A stretch of 64,000 bases of DNA from Psychrobacter sp. PG1 (GTDB lineage: Bacteria > Pseudomonadota > Gammaproteobacteria > Pseudomonadales > Moraxellaceae), in the NCBI RefSeq assembly GCF_014897815.1, contig NZ_JABUZG010000046.1, forward strand, positions 95,796 through 159,795, in the 5' to 3' direction. The translations under genes and the position numbers were made by a program. The notes under the pieces were generated by a model that was not told where the DNA came from, did no database searches, and saw only the letters and a list, made by a program, of their open reading frames with translations. This document shows positions 9,783-18,243 of this stretch, piece after piece (within the stretch, counting starts at the first letter, position 1; every line of letters starts with the position of its first letter).

Positions 9783-10778
9783 TTACTGTGCAGTCGCAAC
9801 TTTCGGCTGAGCACTATCATGCGGACTGGCAATCAAGGCTTTTAAGTTGTCAGACATCTCAAAGTTTAGATTGACGTTTTTTGGTGGGATTGGGTTCAAG
9901 AACCACTTGTCATAAATGCTATTGATTTCGCCTGAGCTAAAGACATTGGTCAGTGCTTCATCAACCACGGCTTTGAATTCAGGATCATCTTTACGCATCA
10001 TACAGCCATAAATCTCAAACGATTGCGGCGTACCGACGATGACCCACTCATCAGGATTTTTTGCTTTGGCTTTTTCGCCAGCAAGTAGTACATCATCCAT
10101 CATAAAGGCGTCAGCACGACCATTTTCTAACATCAAAAATGCTTCGCCGTGATCTTTTGCTGAAATGATATTCATATCCATTTTGTTATCATCATTGTAT
10201 TGACGAATATAACGCTCTGAGGTCGTTCCTGCGGTGGTGACTAAGGTTTTACCTTTTAAGTCTTCGAAATCTTGAATGCCAGAGTCTTTTTTGGTCAATA
10301 AGCGCGTACCAATTTCAAAGAAACCGTTAGAGAAGGCGACTTGTTTTTGACGCTCTTCGTTATTGGTGGTTGAACCACATTCAAAGTCGACCGTACCGTT
10401 TTGTACCAAGGGAATACGTGTTTGTGAGGTAACAAGGTTATAACGGACGTTGAGGTCTGGCATGTTTAGCTTTTGCTTAACCGCTTCGACGACTTTCATT
10501 TCTAAATCGTGCGCATAACCAATCGGCTGATTTGGGTCGTCAGCGATATAAGAAAATGGAATAGAAGAGTCGCGGTGACCAACCACAATAGTACCCGAAT
10601 CTTTGATTTTTTGTAGGGTACCGTTGGTACTTGCCGAGGCGTCTGTCGTCGTTGCACCATCTGTTGATGCCGCATCAGTAGTGGTTTGACTGCTATTATT
10701 ACACCCTGCTAGACCTAGCGCCATAAAAGCTGCCAGAGTCAAAGGTTTAGAAAAAGACCTAGAAGATACATAACTCAT
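9783..10778 (-). CDS. gltI: Glutamate/aspartate-binding lipoprotein of the ABC transporter
   Basis: 331 residues from the ATG at 10778; the in-frame ATG three codons upstream overlaps the GGA ribosome site, so the second is preferred. A signal peptide ends in lipobox LAGC, after which comes a Thr/Ser/Ala-rich linker and a family 3 solute-binding fold. GTIVVGHRDSSIPFSYI, GTVDFECGSTTNNEERQKQVAFS and the MLENGRADAFMMDDVLL stretch match GltI/DEBP proteins that bind glutamate and aspartate. Most Enterobacteria have a soluble periplasmic form; here it appears to be lipid-anchored. First gene of the importer cluster. Confidence 0.88.
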   Translation of the reverse strand: MSYVSSRSFSKPLTLAAFMALGLAGCNNSSQTTTDAASTDGATTTDASASTNGTLQKIKDSGTIVVGHRDSSIPFSYIADDPNQPIGYAHDLEMKVVEAVKQKLNMPDLNVRYNLVTSQTRIPLVQNGTVDFECGSTTNNEERQKQVAFSNGFFEIGTRLLTKKDSGIQDFEDLKGKTLVTTAGTTSERYIRQYNDDNKMDMNIISAKDHGEAFLMLENGRADAFMMDDVLLAGEKAKAKNPDEWVIVGTPQSFEIYGCMMRKDDPEFKAVVDEALTNVFSSGEINSIYDKWFLNPIPPKNVNLNFEMSDNLKALIASPHDSAQPKVATAQ

Positions 10779-11340
10779 GAGATACATCCTTTTATCACAT
10801 TATCACAAGATTGAATGAATGCTTGGATGACACAGGTCTTATTCATTGACCTTATTGCCACGCATTCATGCGGTTGTTGCTGTTATTTATCACAATGCAA
10901 CTTAATGTTACTGTACAACAAATTAGCGGGTGTGGGTAAGTTTTTTTTAATGAAGGCTATATTTTAAGGATATCGGGTTTATTACCGTCATAACTATCCA
11001 ATAAAATAGATGAGATAATCAGTTAAACGCATCACTATTTTAAAGATGCCTACTGACCATTAGGGCGTGTCCTCATTTTAAAAATGGTGATAAAAATGAG
11101 ATAAATTGCCGTCAAACAAGGAAAGTAGCGCAAATAATATCGAGATATTCATAAGCTATTTGACGATGTTTGGCAAAATTTAGCCATTTTTAGCCCATTT
11201 AGAAAGTAATCGATTGCATTGAGTACACGCCCTAACTATCAATAAATAGCTTTAATCTGTTAAACATTATCTAACAGGCAATTGATAAATCACGATGAAT
11301 CCCCATAAAGTTTACAACTTCTTAATACTACCAATGACCT
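10779..11340. other. Intergenic region between gltI and hslO
   Basis: Holds divergent promoters by position (gltI leftward, hslO rightward) and the 176-base inverted-repeat element at 11060-11235. No ORF of note; the proximal 270 bases upstream of gltI are AT-rich without a clear consensus promoter by eye. Confidence 0.5.
11060..11235. repeat. MITE-like inverted-repeat element, full-length copy (A)
   Basis: 176 bases beginning TTAGGGCGTGTCCTCA and ending in the complement of TTAGGGCGTGTACTCA (15 of 16 positions match). The interior is a degenerate fold-back around AATATCGAGATATT. No coding capacity. If the outer TA is a target duplication, the true ends are GGGCGTGT. Related copies occur at 17373, 39186 and 39970. 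Confidence 0.75.
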
Positions 11341-12321
11341 ATGACACAAGATATCCAAGTCCCCAATACGGACAGCCAAAACGCTGGCAACCATAGTGAC
11401 AATGACGTACGTCAGCGTTTCTTTATTGAAGATTCGCCCGTGCGCGGTGATGTGGTGCGTCTATCACGCAGCTATGCCAGCACGATTGCCCAAAAGCCTT
11501 ATCCTGAAGCGATTAAGCGCTTATTGGGTGAAATGCTGACAGCCGCCAGTTTGCTTATCGGCACAGTCAAAATCGATGGTCATCTGTCCATTCAGTTGCA
11601 ATCATCAGACAGCGATAGCTTGCTAAACTGGGCAATGGCAGAATGCGATCAAGACGGTATCATCCGTGCCCTTGCCAGCTGGAAGGCTGAGACTGATGAG
11701 CAAGTGCAGGCGTGGGAAAATATGACTCATGCCAAAGAAGCATTTGCTGAATTGGGTGCGATGGGTCAAGGTGTGTTATTTATTAACATTCAGCCTGAAG
11801 GCGGCGAACCCTATCAAGGCATCGTCGAGCGCAGCCATGACAATTTGGCAGACTGCTTAGCCCACTACCAAAAACAATCGGCGCAGATTCCAACCTTGAT
11901 TAATTTGGCGTCTGATGGTCTGCAAGCGGGTGGAATGTTGGTACAAATGCTTCCTCGTACCGCTGAAGAAACCTATGAAGTCGAGCAAAACCAAGATGCG
12001 GGTATCGACGATGACTTATGGACACGTCTGAGCGTTTTGACGCGGACAGTGAAAGCTGAAGAGTTGACCACGCTTGATGCCAACGAAATCCTTTATCGCT
12101 TATATCATGAAGAAAAAGTCATCGCGCCCGACCCTGTTGCTTTATCATTTGGTTGCACCTGCTCACGCGAGAAGTGTGAGATGGCCATTGAGCAAATCGG
12201 TGAAGCAGAAGTCTTAGACATCATTGATGAGCAAGGCGGTAACTTTGAGATGGATTGCGGATTTTGTGGCGAGATGTATAAATTTAATAAAGACGATGTG
12301 ACCACGATATTTTCTGAGTGA
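11341..12321 (+). CDS. hslO: Hsp33 redox-regulated chaperone
   Basis: 326 residues, slightly longer than E. coli Hsp33 (about 290). Holdase chaperone of the cytoplasm activated by oxidation plus heat. The C-terminal zinc site is intact: C272-T-C274 and C306-G-F-C309 form the CxC...CxxC ligands, with the usual extra cysteine at 279. The N-terminal substrate-binding domain includes the VRGDVVRLSRSY start and the GGMLVQMLP segment. An N-terminal tail of about 25 polar residues precedes the fold. Monocistronic, ending in a strong hairpin shared with the convergent lipase gene. Confidence 0.93.
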   Translation: MTQDIQVPNTDSQNAGNHSDNDVRQRFFIEDSPVRGDVVRLSRSYASTIAQKPYPEAIKRLLGEMLTAASLLIGTVKIDGHLSIQLQSSDSDSLLNWAMAECDQDGIIRALASWKAETDEQVQAWENMTHAKEAFAELGAMGQGVLFINIQPEGGEPYQGIVERSHDNLADCLAHYQKQSAQIPTLINLASDGLQAGGMLVQMLPRTAEETYEVEQNQDAGIDDDLWTRLSVLTRTVKAEELTTLDANEILYRLYHEEKVIAPDPVALSFGCTCSREKCEMAIEQIGEAEVLDIIDEQGGNFEMDCGFCGEMYKFNKDDVTTIFSE

Positions 12322-12351
12322 TTAGAATTTAATTTGGTTCGCTTAGTAATA

Positions 12352-12386
12352 GAAAAACCCTCAAGTATGATGCTTGGGGGTTTTTT
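12352..12386. terminator. Bidirectional terminator between hslO and the lipase gene
   Basis: CCCTCAAG pairs with CTTGGGGG (one G-T pair) around a short loop, with A-run before and T-run after. Serves the convergent genes on both strands. Confidence 0.8.
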
Positions 12387-12436
12387 ATGTTATGGCTCAA
12401 GTTTACGAATGGCGATATGACTGGTTTCGAGAATGC

Positions 12437-13906
12437 TTAATTGGCTACTTCATCCACTTCTGGGTAAGAATAGATACGAGGATTCAGCCCATACTTTGCA
12501 TCATGGGCATCACCTAGTCGGTTATCCAATAGCCAAGCAATAATTTGCTCATGCACTCTATCACTGTAGATTAAATTCATGTGATTGACCCCATAAAAAA
12601 TTGCCTTATGCCCCTCTGGTACTGCCAGCGTATGCTCTTCAGTATATTCGCCGAGTGCTGACTCTACTGAAACCAACCCGTCCCCAAGCAAACTTGTGGT
12701 CTTAGATTCATAATGCGTTTCAATCAAAGCTGCCGCCACTAAATAGGTATTCACATGCAAAGGCAAATGCGTGGGATGACGAAACTCTGCTGGCAGCACG
12801 CTGCGCCCTTCGGCGGACTCCCAGTCAGCATCGCGAATACTGCCATAACGTAAATCAATAATACCGGCGCTACGCAAGTCACCCAGTTTAGCCAATGATC
12901 CTGCAAACGGCAGCTTAGCAATTTTATCTTGAACAAAATGTCCAATCTGCTCCAAGCTTGCACCATGATGCGGCGAGCCTAAGGTGACGAGGTTGCCCAC
13001 GCGTTTGACCCAGCTAAAACCTTGCTCTTTGCCGTAAAACAGCGCACTACGACTCAACAAACCGCCCATACTATGACCGATTAAATCTATCTGAGTAACG
13101 TCTGGATTATTCTCAACCAAATCTTGCAAGACTTTTGCAAAGCTACGTCCGTTGCTAGAAATACGCCGACCGGTATTGTAGTTTAAATACAGAACCGTCG
13201 CTTTTGGCAAGTGATTGACCAACGCTTCACCCAAATTGCTTTCTCCAGATACCTGCCAGCTCAAATGACTCATACAAAGCCCATGGCATAAGATAATAAC
13301 ACGCCCTGACAGCGCGCCACTGTGTACACGATTGTATTCATCGTATAGCACCATCGATACTGCCAATGGGTTGTGATGAGTGATAAGGTGATCGCCCATG
13401 ACGCCATTTAGAATATTGACTAAGCGACGTAAGTTTTTGGGTAAAGGTTGTATTTTTTTGGGTTTAGAAACCGTGTTATAAAGACGCAGCCCTGAGGCAA
13501 GATTATTGCCCACCAATTGCATCGTATAACGCACCGTGCCATAAATCCGCCCTGTGATACCGCGCTGCCAGTGCTCAATATTGCCTTTATTAAACCGCCC
13601 TAAAGGACGCAGCAGAATCTCACGATGGATAGCCTCTACAATATCAGTGACTTCCACCACGCCCATCGTTGCCAACTGAGCCAAGCCTTCAAAAAAATCA
13701 ACCAACGTAATGGGCTGATGCGGTTTGCTATAGCTGTTGTCCACCGTCTCGGCGCTCAGCTCATCGACATAGATATATTCAAGTTTCGCCAGCTCTTCAT
13801 AGACATCGCCCTGAAAACCTTCACCAGTATCCGACTCAACAGCAGTTGGACGCCGAGTGGTGGCAAATAAATCATGAATGGTTTCTAAAGGTTTTGGACT
13901 GGGCAT
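12437..13906 (-). CDS. Alpha/beta-hydrolase, lipase/esterase-like
   Basis: 489 residues. The serine nucleophile is in GHSMGG (Ser279), the oxyanion-loop strand is VIILCHGLCMSHLSW near 203-217, and GVNHMNLIYS near the C-terminus is a good candidate for the catalytic histidine. The core resembles PGAP1/DUF676-type lipases and bacterial triacylglycerol lipases. The first 160 residues have no obvious catalytic motif and no signal peptide, so a cytoplasmic or membrane-associated location is more likely than secretion. Substrate is not predictable. Monocistronic between two terminators. Confidence 0.72.
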   Translation of the reverse strand: MPSPKPLETIHDLFATTRRPTAVESDTGEGFQGDVYEELAKLEYIYVDELSAETVDNSYSKPHQPITLVDFFEGLAQLATMGVVEVTDIVEAIHREILLRPLGRFNKGNIEHWQRGITGRIYGTVRYTMQLVGNNLASGLRLYNTVSKPKKIQPLPKNLRRLVNILNGVMGDHLITHHNPLAVSMVLYDEYNRVHSGALSGRVIILCHGLCMSHLSWQVSGESNLGEALVNHLPKATVLYLNYNTGRRISSNGRSFAKVLQDLVENNPDVTQIDLIGHSMGGLLSRSALFYGKEQGFSWVKRVGNLVTLGSPHHGASLEQIGHFVQDKIAKLPFAGSLAKLGDLRSAGIIDLRYGSIRDADWESAEGRSVLPAEFRHPTHLPLHVNTYLVAAALIETHYESKTTSLLGDGLVSVESALGEYTEEHTLAVPEGHKAIFYGVNHMNLIYSDRVHEQIIAWLLDNRLGDAHDAKYGLNPRIYSYPEVDEVAN

Positions 13907-14066
13907 AGTGTTAACATATCAAGCAGTTGAAAGGATTTTCCATACTATCCTGTAATTGTCATAAACAGAAGAGAATGATTTAACTATCAAGTATCTTTAT
14001 TGTCAAAGAAAGGCGCTATCCTTTAATATCAATGCTTGCATATTAATAACTATCCTCCAAAATACA

Positions 14067-14093
14067 AAATCCCAAGCCATGACTTGGGATTTA
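14067..14093 (-). terminator. Terminator after phoX
   Basis: AAATCCCAAG pairs perfectly with CTTGGGATTT around a six-base loop; a T-rich tail follows on the minus strand. Stem identical to the one at 16508-16534. Confidence 0.75.
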
Positions 14094-14134
14094 TGTGTTG
14101 AGTAAGAAACATCATTACTCATGCAAATGTCTAA

Positions 14135-16336
14135 CTAGACAAACGACTCTGCCAGTATGACATCGCCATCTTCGCGCGTAATCATCACGGTCGCTGAGCG
14201 CGGTGTACTGCCTCCAGCAATAGCGCCCCAAGTATTACCCGGATGCTGAATATTGATAAATAAGGTTTTAAAGTCAGGAGCCATGGTAATACCTGTGACT
14301 TCACAACCTTCAGGACCGACAAAAAAACGTTTGATATTGTCATTACTAGCAGGCATCCCAACTCGTGTTTGTTGTCCTGCTGAGGTCGTTATGGCTGTCC
14401 CATCACTGACTTTACCCGGCAGCGCCGCCAGTAACATACAACTGCTGGTATCGGTATAAGCGCCATCATCGGTCTGAATCCATAATACGCCACGCGGATC
14501 GAAGTACAAACCATCGGGAGAAGACAAATCATTGCTATCATTTAACTGTGACAAATTTTCTGCGGCCAGATCATAAGGCGTAGCAAACAGATAAATATCC
14601 CACTCAAAACTCATGGCCGCATGATCGCCACCTGCTTCTGCCCAGCGAATGATATGACCGTTGTCATTACCTGCCGCTTTTTCACCTGCCTGATAGCTAC
14701 GCGGATTAGAGGCTGAGACAGGTTGATCTTCGCGTACGCCGCGGTATTTATTATTGGTCAATGTGACGTACACCTCACCCGTCATAGGGCTAACCGATAC
14801 CCACTCTGGTCGATCCATTTTGGTGGCACCGACCACATCTGCTGCGGCACGAGCAAAAACCAGCACCTCATCTTGTCCATTAAAAGGCAATACCGTATTG
14901 GAAGCATCCAGTCCGTTTTGACTATGGACGAGTGCTTTCCATTCACCGCTGCCATCTTCATTAAAGATAGCAACATAAAGCGTGCCGTCATTCAAATACT
15001 TATCGCCCGCTTTTAAGCCACCGCCGATATCACTATTTGACCATGTGGCTTTGGAGACAAACTTATAAATATATTCGCCGCGAGCATCATCACCCATATA
15101 AAAGACCACCGGTTTGCCTTGTTCAACCGGAGCATAAGCACAATTTTCATGGGCAAAACGTCCCAGTGCCGTACGTTTTTGCGGCATAGAGTTTTGGTCA
15201 AACGGGTCAATTTCGGTGATATAGCCAAAGGTATTAAAGCCATTACGATAATCGTCAGCCGCACTGGTACCGACAGCGGTCATATCCCAGCGCGAAAACT
15301 CATCGGCTATCTTGGCATTTTTGGCTTCAGGTGTGTGCCACAGATACTCCCAACCTGGGAAATCCTCTGTTGCACCGTAGCGCTCGCGACCATAGTTTTG
15401 CCCATCACTTAATTGGCTAGCATCTTGCCCACGAGCAAACACCCCTAAAAAGTTCTCTTCGGTGGTCAGATAGGTGCCCCAAGGTGACAAACCTGCACCG
15501 CAGTTATTATTGATGCCGCGCGTCTGAAAACCTGTCGGATCAAACTTAGTCTTGACCAAATCAGAGCCAGCAACGGGCCCTGTTAACTGTGCCGTACTAC
15601 TACTCGTGAGACGGCGATTATATTTCGAATCAGTCACCATCTCATAACCCTTACCATCAGTACGTTTGGTCATCTCGACCACTGCTACCCCATGGCAATT
15701 GACTTCTCGGCGCACATCGCTCGCAAGGCGACGGTTTTTAAATATCGGAGCAGCATTATCATCTTGGATCACATGATAGCCAAACGGACTCAGCTCACTG
15801 CTGTTTACATATTCATGATTCATCACTAGCAGCCCATTCTCTGCCGCTTTGGCATCATAAGCGCCGCCCTTTTTACCAAAGAACCACATGCCATCATGGT
15901 TATCACCCATGCGCCACTCGAATGATTCTGCCGACTGCTCTCGGTTGTCTTTCCAATCATCGATACCCGATATCAGCGGCGTACCCAGTGGTAATATCAT
16001 CTCGGCTTTATAGCCTGCTGCCACACTCATCGTTTCGGCAGTTGAATGCGCCACTGCCGTAAACTTCAAAGTTTCGGGACGTTTGAGATCGCCCTGTGCA
16101 GGGATAGCCGCGTTATTATCAGTATTTTTGATAGGACTGCTATCATCGTCATCGCTACAGCCAACCAAAGGTAGCGCCCCAAAAAAAGCCGCCGCCGTCA
16201 ATCCTGTGCCACCTTTTAGGATACTACGACGATTTAAACGACGACTAATAATGGTTTGAAAATCGATATTGTCAGTCGGATTAGAGTCTTCAACGACTTC
16301 ATGGGCAAGTGGTTGTTTATTATTCAATAATGTCAT
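14135..16336 (-). CDS. phoX: PhoX-family (DUF839) alkaline phosphatase, Tat-exported
   Basis: 733 residues. N-terminal twin-arginine signal with RRSILKGG at 36-43 followed by a hydrophobic stretch, then LVGC at 57-60, a possible lipobox, so this may be a Tat-exported lipoprotein. The body shows PhoX features: MNHEYVNSSELSPFGY, GINNNCGAGLSPWGTYLTTEEN (a predicted metal and cofactor region), and DPRGVLWIQTDDG and GCEVTGITMAPDFKTLFINIQHPG near the end. PhoX enzymes release phosphate from monoesters in the periplasm with calcium and iron cofactors. No Pho box was recognised by eye upstream. Monocistronic. Confidence 0.88.
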   Translation of the reverse strand: MTLLNNKQPLAHEVVEDSNPTDNIDFQTIISRRLNRRSILKGGTGLTAAAFFGALPLVGCSDDDDSSPIKNTDNNAAIPAQGDLKRPETLKFTAVAHSTAETMSVAAGYKAEMILPLGTPLISGIDDWKDNREQSAESFEWRMGDNHDGMWFFGKKGGAYDAKAAENGLLVMNHEYVNSSELSPFGYHVIQDDNAAPIFKNRRLASDVRREVNCHGVAVVEMTKRTDGKGYEMVTDSKYNRRLTSSSTAQLTGPVAGSDLVKTKFDPTGFQTRGINNNCGAGLSPWGTYLTTEENFLGVFARGQDASQLSDGQNYGRERYGATEDFPGWEYLWHTPEAKNAKIADEFSRWDMTAVGTSAADDYRNGFNTFGYITEIDPFDQNSMPQKRTALGRFAHENCAYAPVEQGKPVVFYMGDDARGEYIYKFVSKATWSNSDIGGGLKAGDKYLNDGTLYVAIFNEDGSGEWKALVHSQNGLDASNTVLPFNGQDEVLVFARAAADVVGATKMDRPEWVSVSPMTGEVYVTLTNNKYRGVREDQPVSASNPRSYQAGEKAAGNDNGHIIRWAEAGGDHAAMSFEWDIYLFATPYDLAAENLSQLNDSNDLSSPDGLYFDPRGVLWIQTDDGAYTDTSSCMLLAALPGKVSDGTAITTSAGQQTRVGMPASNDNIKRFFVGPEGCEVTGITMAPDFKTLFINIQHPGNTWGAIAGGSTPRSATVMITREDGDVILAESFV

Positions 16337-16503
16337 TATCAGTCACCTTGCTATTAGGCTGGATTGGCGGAGAGTTGGGCGCGGCTTTACAATTATCACC
16401 ACAAAAATATGAATTACGCCTAAGTCTACCGAGAGTTTATGACAGAACGTTGAAACATAGATGACAGTCTCATGACAACACTTTGTAAGCACTTCATAAA
16501 ACG

Positions 16504-16534
16504 AAAAAAAATCCCAAGCGTTAACTTGGGATTT
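16504..16534 (-). terminator. Terminator after the FAH-family gene
   Basis: AAATCCCAAG/CTTGGGATTT stem followed by eight T on the minus strand; 54 bases beyond the stop at 16588. Confidence 0.85.
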
Positions 16535-16587
16535 CATGATGGCGTCGCTGGATTTGACGACTGATAAAATAGTGCTGCTATAAAAAC

Positions 16588-17304
16588 TTATTGAACCTGC
16601 GCCTGCCATTCATGGGCACCGAGCTGCAATTTTAACGCATCGCCTGCTTGTAATATGCCAACGCCGCTTGGCGTCCCAGTCATAATCACATCACCTGCTT
16701 GTAAGCTAAAGGCATGGCTAATCTCTGCCAGTAATTCATACACTGGAAATAGCATCAAAGCACTATCGCCATCTTGCTTCAACTCATCATTGATATAAAG
16801 CTGATATTCGACATGGCTAAAATCACCAAACGCTTGCGGATCAATCCAATCAGCAAGCACACAGGCACCATCAAAACACTTAGCACGCTCCCATGGATGA
16901 CCTTTTTCTTTGAGCTTACTTTGCAAGTCACGTAAGGTCAAATCCAGCCCCAAGGTCACGCCACCTATCGCTTTCTGTGCTTGTTCAAGCGTGGCTGCCG
17001 ATAAGTCTGCTGCTAATTGCACACACAGCTCAGCTTCATAATGAGTATCACCATATATCGCTGGATTGGGACGGACGATATCGTGACGCACACTGACCAC
17101 TGACGATGCTGGTTTCATAAATAAGATGGGCGATTTTGGTATCTCATTGCCAAGCTCGCGGGCGTGTTCCGCATAATTACGGCCGACACAGACCACCTTG
17201 CCGATGGATGCACGTACGCTATCATTAACAGTGGCGATGCTCGCGTCATCATTGACGCTGGCAGCAATCGCATTGATTAAGGACATATGGGGTGATTGGC
17301 TCAT
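16588..17304 (-). CDS. Fumarylacetoacetate hydrolase-family protein (YcgM/FAHD1-like)
   Basis: 238 residues from the ATG at 17304; a GTG three codons earlier is in frame. Single FAH domain: GKVVCVGRNYAEHARELGNE then PILFMKPASSVV, the metal-ligand region HYEAELCVQL, and a closing GDVIMTGTPSGVGIL. These match the YcgM/FAHD1 group, whose members act as acylpyruvate hydrolases or oxaloacetate decarboxylases with Mg2+. Length is slightly above the roughly 220 residues usual for the group, from an N-terminal tail. Cytoplasmic; no pathway context from neighbours. Confidence 0.82.
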   Translation of the reverse strand: MSQSPHMSLINAIAASVNDDASIATVNDSVRASIGKVVCVGRNYAEHARELGNEIPKSPILFMKPASSVVSVRHDIVRPNPAIYGDTHYEAELCVQLAADLSAATLEQAQKAIGGVTLGLDLTLRDLQSKLKEKGHPWERAKCFDGACVLADWIDPQAFGDFSHVEYQLYINDELKQDGDSALMLFPVYELLAEISHAFSLQAGDVIMTGTPSGVGILQAGDALKLQLGAHEWQAQVQ

Positions 17305-17372
17305 ACTAGGCACTCACAGCAGATTATTGATAGGTTGGTCATACATACTGCACTATCTGTCGCTATTTTTCT

Positions 17373-17504
17373 AGGGCTTATCTTCATTTTAAAAATAGTC
17401 ATAAAAATGAGATAAATGGTAGTTAAACAAAAGAATAGCGGGTTAATATTAAGATATTAACCCGCTATTTCATTGATTTTTTTGGCCTTATTTTGAGCCA
17501 AACC
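17373..17504. repeat. MITE-like element, right-truncated copy (B)
   Basis: Begins TAGGGCTTATCTTCATTTTA and follows copy A through TAAAAATGAGATAAAT, the central hairpin and a TTTGGC...GCC segment, then stops next to the permease stop codon at 17506. The right terminal repeat is absent. Homology was judged by eye. Confidence 0.65.
17434..17469 (-). terminator. Terminator-like hairpin after the permease genes, inside element B
   Basis: AATAGCGGGTTAATAT pairs with ATATTAACCCGCTATT around a short loop, about 16 perfect pairs. The minus-strand tail is TCTTTTGTTT. It lies 36 bases beyond the permease stop and is the centre of the mobile-type element. Confidence 0.65.
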
Positions 17505-17505
17505 A

Positions 17506-18231
17506 TTAAGGTATGGTGTTGGTCATTACATCAGGCGGTACATAGCTTGCATGACGATTCATTCTTTTTTCAAACAATCTAAAGCTAAATAAAATTACCC
17601 ATGACAATAAGAGATAAATAATACCAGCAGCAAAGAACAGCTCCATCAAGGTATAAGTACGCGCACTAATCGTACGGGCAACACCTGTGATATCCATCAA
17701 AGCGATGGTTGACGCTAGCGCACTGCCTTTTAGCATAAAGATCACTTCATTGCTGTAGGCTGGAATGACAATACCAAAAGCACGAGGTAAGGTAATACGC
17801 GTGAGTTTCTGCCATTTGGACATACCGATGGCATCAGCTGCTTCAAGCTCACCAACAGGAATAGTCTGAATGGCACCGCGAATGATTTCTGCCAAATAAG
17901 CACTGGTATTCATAGTAAAGGCAATGATAGCGCACCAATACGCCTGACTGAGTACGGGTTCCCATAAGAACGAATTGCGGACAGCTTCAAACTGTCCTAG
18001 ACCATAATAAATCAAAAATATCTGTACCAGTAGCGGCGTGCCACGGAAGAAAAAGATATAAGCAAATGGTAATATCTGTACCAGCCAGTTCTTTGACAAG
18101 CGCAACTGCGCTAAAACCAAACCAAAAAATAAACCGATAATACCCGAGACAACAACCAGCTGCACGGTCAATACTGCCCCGTTAAGTAATTCAGGGATAT
18201 TGTCAAAAATAACCTGCCAATTCCAATCCAT
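17506..18231 (-). CDS. Polar/basic amino-acid ABC transporter permease (ArtM/HisM-like)
   Basis: 241 residues; inner-membrane permease with several helices and the EAA loop GELEAADAIGMSKWQKLTRITLPRAFG. Starts 12 bases after the stop of the partner permease, so the two are co-translated. The C-terminal tail RHASYVPPDVMTNTIP ends directly at the border of a mobile-type repeat and could have been altered by its insertion. Works with the ATPase at 22531 and one or more of three binding proteins at 19437-22216. Confidence 0.86.
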   Translation of the reverse strand: MDWNWQVIFDNIPELLNGAVLTVQLVVVSGIIGLFFGLVLAQLRLSKNWLVQILPFAYIFFFRGTPLLVQIFLIYYGLGQFEAVRNSFLWEPVLSQAYWCAIIAFTMNTSAYLAEIIRGAIQTIPVGELEAADAIGMSKWQKLTRITLPRAFGIVIPAYSNEVIFMLKGSALASTIALMDITGVARTISARTYTLMELFFAAGIIYLLLSWVILFSFRLFEKRMNRHASYVPPDVMTNTIP

Positions 18232-18243
18232 AGTATCTCTCCT

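Noticed and set aside
7359..10778. Amino-acid ABC cluster as glutamine or histidine importer
   Set aside because: The gene order and the binding protein sequence fit the glutamate/aspartate type (GltI) better.
13300..13312. ACACGCCCT inside the lipase gene, resembling the end of the mobile-type repeat
   Set aside because: Only nine bases match, within coding sequence, with no partner end nearby.
16343..16609. 88-codon minus-strand frame between phoX and the FAH gene
   Set aside because: Overlaps the end of the FAH gene in another frame and runs through its terminator; composition is not protein-like.
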